Assembly: GCA_900315305.1 (NCBI GenBank)
Contig: OMYS01000004.1
Location: 124,001 to 188,000, forward strand
From: an uncultured Eubacteriales bacterium
GTDB lineage: Bacteria; Bacillota; Clostridia; Lachnospirales; Lachnospiraceae
Direction of reading: 5' to 3'
DNA: 64,000 bases
Shown: positions 60,477 to 64,000 of the stretch, piece after piece
Position numbering within the stretch: the stretch's first letter is position 1
Layout of the letters: each line of letters opens with the position of its first letter
The notes under the pieces: model-generated
Told to the model about the DNA's origin: nothing
The model's database searches: none
What the model saw: the letters and a program-made list of their open reading frames with translations, nothing else
Position numbers and translations under genes: made by a program

Positions 60477-61403
60477 TTGAGAAAAATACTGGTGACCGCG
60501 ATCAGCGGAGATATCGGAAACGGAGTCCTGAAGATTCTGAAGGACACGGGCGATGAGCTCTACGGCTGCGATGTGAACCGCATCGCCGTCGGCATGGACC
60601 TTGTGAAGGTGTTCTGGCAGAGCAGCTACGCCGTCTCCGAGAATTACATCGGGGAGCTTGCGGAAAAGTGCAGCGAGTACGGGATCACGCATCTCATCCC
60701 AGTCAATGAGCGCGAGATCGAGGTGATCGACAGGAACCGGAAGCCGTTCGAGGAGAGAGGCATCCGCCTCGTGATGCAGAGCAACCGCGTGCTTGGAACC
60801 TGTCTCGACAAATATCTGACGGCAGAGGAGCTCAGGAAAAACGGTCTTCCCGCGCCGGAGACCTTCATCCGCCATGCGGACCTTCCGGACCCTGAGGCTG
60901 TCTACATTGTCAAGCCCTGCCGGTCGAACGGCTCCAAGCACATCATGAAGGGAAAGGGAAGCGAGCTTTCGGATGAGTTCGACGGGGATTATGTCTACCA
61001 GGCATATATCGACAGCGACGACGAGTATACGGTCGGCGTTTTCCGGGACGGAGACGTGCTGAACACGATCGCCTTCCGCAGGCAGCTGAAGAACGGCTAC
61101 AGCAACCTGGTCGAGCTCGTGCACGACGAGGAGCTTGACCGGATCGCGGCGGAGTGCGCAAGGCTCTTTGACCTCACGGGGTATATCAATATCCAGCTCC
61201 GGAAGAAGGACGGCCGGTATTTCATTTTCGAGATTAATCCGCGGATCTCAGGGACCGTGCGCTTCCGCTCAATGCTCGGCTTTAACGACGTCCTGTGGTG
61301 GCTCGATCTTCTGGACGGAAAGCACACGGAGCCGTACACCTGCCCGTATCGGACGGCCGTCGGCATCCGCGAGCTCAATGAAAAAATGCTGATCAAGGAG
61401 TAA
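60477..61403 (+). CDS. ATP-grasp carboxylate-amine ligase-like protein
   Basis: 308 residues from a TTG start 9 nt after AAGGA. N-terminal pre-ATP-grasp Rossmann-like domain (ILVTAISGDIGNGVLKIL), then ATP-grasp fold: YIVKPCRSNGSKHI, YVYQAYIDSDDEYTVGVF and metal-binding FEINPRISGTVRF. CarB/PylC-like. Such enzymes activate a carboxylate as acyl phosphate and join it to an amine or thiol. It is followed 16 nt later by a gene with a second ATP-grasp domain. Confidence 0.85.
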   Translation: MRKILVTAISGDIGNGVLKILKDTGDELYGCDVNRIAVGMDLVKVFWQSSYAVSENYIGELAEKCSEYGITHLIPVNEREIEVIDRNRKPFEERGIRLVMQSNRVLGTCLDKYLTAEELRKNGLPAPETFIRHADLPDPEAVYIVKPCRSNGSKHIMKGKGSELSDEFDGDYVYQAYIDSDDEYTVGVFRDGDVLNTIAFRRQLKNGYSNLVELVHDEELDRIAAECARLFDLTGYINIQLRKKDGRYFIFEINPRISGTVRFRSMLGFNDVLWWLDLLDGKHTEPYTCPYRTAVGIRELNEKMLIKE

Positions 61404-61419
61404 TCATTCAGAAAGGCTG

Positions 61420-63663
61420 TTGAAAATGAAAAAACTTCTGGTTCTCGGTGCCAGCTACACGCAGACACCGCTCTATGAACTCTCAAAAAAAATGGGCATA
61501 AAGACTGTGGCGATGAGCATTCCGGGACCGTACCCGGGCTTTCAGCTGGCCGATGAGACGGACATGCACAATATCGCTGATCCGGACGCGGTGCTCCGCG
61601 CAGCAAGAGACCACCATGTCGACGGAATCGTGACCTGCGGCCTCGATCTCGGTATGCGCGCGATCGGCGCGGCGGCCGAGGCGCTCGGCCTTCCGGGGCC
61701 GTCGAAGGAGGCAGCGGCAAAGGCGGCCAATAAGCTCCTCATGAAGAAGGCGCTTGTCGCTGCGGGAGTCCAGACGGCGCCGTTTTGCTGCGTGCACAGC
61801 GAGGATGAGCTCGAGGATGCAATCAAAAAGCTCCATTTTCCTGTCATCGTGAAGGCTGTCGACCTCATGGGAGGCCGGGGCATCTACCGGAGCGACACGC
61901 CGGAGGAGGCGCGGAGAAACTACGCGAAGACGATGTCCGAGACGCATCAGGACTACTGCCTCGTCGAGGAATTCATTGAGGGCGAGATTTTCGGCGTCGA
62001 GTCCATGATCCAGAACGGGAAAATTCTCTACATGGAGCCGAACAATATTGTCACCTTCAACGGCCCGACGCCCCTGCCGCTCGGTCATTCCGTGCCGTAC
62101 CGCTATCAAGAGACGCTCGGCGGACAGATCCGTGAGCAGGTGGAGCGTGCGGTCGCGGTGCTCGGCCTCGACAACTGCCCGATTAACTGCGACTTTATCC
62201 GCAGGGGCGACAAGGTCTATGTCATTGAGCTCACGGGAAGAAGCGGCGCGAACGGTCTTCCGGAGATGGTCGGCGCGTCCTACGGCATCAATTACTACGA
62301 GGTGCTGCTCCGCATCGCGCTCGGCGAGGACGTCTCGCATTTCTTTGCGAAGAGACGCGAGGGGGCAGTGCTTGCGAGCACAGTCTACTCGAAGCGCGGA
62401 GGCACGCTCCGGGAAATTCAGGACGACAACCTGAAGAGCGGGTGGCTCCGGCAGGTCATGTTCAATGTGAAGCCCGGTGATCACGTCAATGCGTACACGA
62501 ACGGCCGCGACCGTCTGGGGCAGGTTGTAATCACGGCACCGACGCTGGATGAGGCGGAAGAGCGCCTTGAGGGCGTGCGGGAGCGGATCCATTTCCGTCT
62601 CGACGAGGACCTTCCGATCATTAAGACGCCGATCTTCCGGCTCCTGCCAAAACGCTCAGCCGCTGAGAAGACTGCGGGTCCTTGTTTGGATAACGGATGC
62701 CCGCTGATGACCGGCAATGGAAATCAGATTTTCGTGAAGCGCGAGGACGCACTGCCGTTCTCGTTCGGTGGAAATAAGGTCCGCTTTGCGGAGGCCTACC
62801 TTGAGGACATGCAGGCGAAGGGGTGCGATGCGATGATCATGTACGGCGGGTATCACTCGAATTTCTGCCGGATCATGGCGGACGCGTGCACCGTGCGCGG
62901 TATTCCGTGCGCGATGATCGATAATATCGACGATGCGGAGCCGGATCCCTCGACGGGAAATGCAAGGCTCGTCCTCGGCGCGGGCGTTCTCGAGTACAGG
63001 TGCCACAAAGGCCCGGCAATCGCAGCCGCCGTGCAGAAGGCCATGGACGATCTTAAACATATGGGATATACTCCCTACTATATGCACGGCGACATTACGG
63101 GCCAGGGACATGAGCACGTTCCGATGTCCGCCTATGTCGATGTCTACCGTGAGATCGAAAAGCAGGAAGAGGAGAGAGGAATTCATTTCTCGAAGATCTT
63201 CCTCGCGTCGAGCACGTCTCTTACGCACAGCGGTCTTCTTGCCGCGCATCTCATGGACGGCGACGAGCGCGAGATCATCGGCATTTCGGTCACGCGAAGG
63301 CTTCCGCGCGCGAGAGAGGTCATCCTCGGAAATCTCGAGAAATACAGAGAGAGGATGGGGGCGGAGTATAAGCTCGATCCGGAGAAGGAGCTTCATTTTG
63401 AGGATGCATATCTGTGCGGCGGCTACGGACAGGTAAATGAAGAATTGCTTGACTGTATCGCGGAAGCGTATTATAAAGAAGGTCTGTGCCTTGATCCCTT
63501 CTATTCGGGCAAGGCGTATTACGGGATGCTGCGGTATCTTGATGCACAGTATGTCACAGGGGAGAATGTTCTCTTCCTGCACACGGGCGGGACACCGCTC
63601 TTTTATGACGCGCTGCCGGAAATCATGAAGCACGGCGGGAAGAGCCGTCTTGTGAGGAAGTGA
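61420..63663 (+). CDS. ATP-grasp ligase fused to a PLP-dependent ACC deaminase/D-cysteine desulfhydrase-like domain
   Basis: 747 residues; the start is ATG 61420 or 61426 (MKMKK, both near GAAAGG). Residues 1-420 form a pre-ATP-grasp and ATP-grasp ligase: VIVKAVDLMGGRGIYR, LVEEFIEGEIFGVESM, metal-binding VIELTGRSGANGLPEM, and a C-terminal barrel. Residues about 425-747 form a fold-type II PLP enzyme: PFSFGGNKVRFAEAYL holds the PLP lysine, then MYGGYHSNFCRIMADA and phosphate-binding LFLHTGGTPLFY. Both halves appear complete, with no frameshift. The combination would couple amino-acid elimination or deamination to ATP-dependent ligation. No product can be named. Confidence 0.85.
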   Translation: MKMKKLLVLGASYTQTPLYELSKKMGIKTVAMSIPGPYPGFQLADETDMHNIADPDAVLRAARDHHVDGIVTCGLDLGMRAIGAAAEALGLPGPSKEAAAKAANKLLMKKALVAAGVQTAPFCCVHSEDELEDAIKKLHFPVIVKAVDLMGGRGIYRSDTPEEARRNYAKTMSETHQDYCLVEEFIEGEIFGVESMIQNGKILYMEPNNIVTFNGPTPLPLGHSVPYRYQETLGGQIREQVERAVAVLGLDNCPINCDFIRRGDKVYVIELTGRSGANGLPEMVGASYGINYYEVLLRIALGEDVSHFFAKRREGAVLASTVYSKRGGTLREIQDDNLKSGWLRQVMFNVKPGDHVNAYTNGRDRLGQVVITAPTLDEAEERLEGVRERIHFRLDEDLPIIKTPIFRLLPKRSAAEKTAGPCLDNGCPLMTGNGNQIFVKREDALPFSFGGNKVRFAEAYLEDMQAKGCDAMIMYGGYHSNFCRIMADACTVRGIPCAMIDNIDDAEPDPSTGNARLVLGAGVLEYRCHKGPAIAAAVQKAMDDLKHMGYTPYYMHGDITGQGHEHVPMSAYVDVYREIEKQEEERGIHFSKIFLASSTSLTHSGLLAAHLMDGDEREIIGISVTRRLPRAREVILGNLEKYRERMGAEYKLDPEKELHFEDAYLCGGYGQVNEELLDCIAEAYYKEGLCLDPFYSGKAYYGMLRYLDAQYVTGENVLFLHTGGTPLFYDALPEIMKHGGKSRLVRK

Positions 63664-63705
63664 CCCGGAGAACGCAGCAAGAAGCAAAAGGAGCAAAAAG
63701 GGTAT

Positions 63706-64000
63706 ATGCTTGTATCAATCGTAATTCCGTGCTACAACTCGGAGCACACAGTCGAGGAGATCGCTGACCTGACAAATGAAGAATTTTCGCACATGGACAA
63801 CTATGAGTGCGAGATCATCATGGTCAACGACTACTCAAAGGACAGAACGTACGAGGCGATTCAGCGCGCGGCGAAGAAGTGGCCGAACGTGATCGGCGTC
63901 AATCTGGCCAAGAACTTCGGCCAGCAGTCCGCCATTATGTGCGCGCTCCACTATGTACACGGGGACCTCGTCGTCGGGATGGACGACGACATGCAGAATC
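63706..64000 (+). CDS. Family 2 glycosyltransferase, N-terminal part (cut by window end)
   Basis: 98 codons are present from ATG 63706, preceded by AAAAGGAGC. MLVSIVIPCYNSEHTVEEIA is the GT-A N-terminal strand; EIIMVNDYSKDRTYEAI binds nucleotide; GVNLAKNFGQQSAIMCAL and VVGMDDDMQN resemble dolichol-phosphate mannosyltransferase/ArnC-like enzymes, with DDD in place of the usual DAD. Probably transfers a sugar from a nucleotide donor to polyprenyl phosphate. 42 nt downstream of the ATP-grasp/PLP fusion, so likely the same operon. Confidence 0.85.
   Translation, partial: MLVSIVIPCYNSEHTVEEIADLTNEEFSHMDNYECEIIMVNDYSKDRTYEAIQRAAKKWPNVIGVNLAKNFGQQSAIMCALHYVHGDLVVGMDDDMQN

Overview
This is a gene-dense window of a GC-rich genome (GC judged by eye) from a Gram-positive bacterium of the class Clostridia, probably Lachnospiraceae or a close relative. 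That placement is inferred from gene content and order: cysS-mrnC-rlmB-sigH, sufCBDSU, rho-rpmE-DUF1385-prmC-prfA, cdaA-cdaR, a Rho with a long charged insert, sporulation-type sigma factor H, TTG/GTG starts after strong GGAGG ribosome-binding sites, and textbook sigma-A promoters. No rRNA operon, CRISPR array, insertion sequence with a transposase, or prophage was seen.

Layout. 1-2330: end of cysS, then mrnC, rlmB, sigH. 2331-3792: a small NUMOD1-like protein, an HPr protein lacking Ser46, two copies of a rod-like repeat and a strong promoter. 3793-8903: the suf iron-sulfur operon. 9369-11910: an rRNA methyltransferase, rdgB and a phosphodiesterase. 12023-12840: seven tRNA genes (Pro, Gly, Arg, His, Gln, Lys, Leu). 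13009-21815: rho, rpmE, DUF1385, prmC, prfA, a nucleotidyltransferase, glmM and a TPR lipoprotein. 21926-26928: argG (minus strand) facing away from argJ-argB-argD, with ARG-box-like palindromes between them. 27253-36628: competence genes comEA and comEC, a response regulator, an aldolase, a peptidase, a sensor kinase with a GerMN lipoprotein, and a PH-domain protein. 36784-48766: trpS, rpsT, holA, lepA, hemW, uvrA, an MreB homologue and recD2. 48748-55539: comF, two uncharacterised membrane proteins, cdaA-cdaR (c-di-AMP), a second HPr-like protein and a D,D-carboxypeptidase with a repeat-rich tail. 55666-64000: an envelope or natural-product locus with an aminotransferase, a flippase, an epimerase, a metallophosphoesterase, an ATP-grasp enzyme, an ATP-grasp/PLP-enzyme fusion and the start of a family 2 glycosyltransferase.

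Two repeat families account for much of the intergenic DNA. The first is a roughly 190-nt element with four copies (2373, 3410, 26950, 35907), all in the same orientation. It folds into one long rod whose arms differ between copies but keep pairing, and its core has two tandem G-A motifs; I do not match it to a named RNA family. The second is a modular palindrome bounded by ATTCAGCACCCC and GGGGTGCTGAAT, with at least nine full or decayed copies. It holds up to three internal hairpin modules, used in different combinations and in both orientations.

Most of the window is conserved housekeeping. The most unusual material is the covarying rod element, the modular palindromes, the ATP-grasp/PLP fusion with its neighbours, and the two HPr proteins with opposite changes at their regulatory residues.
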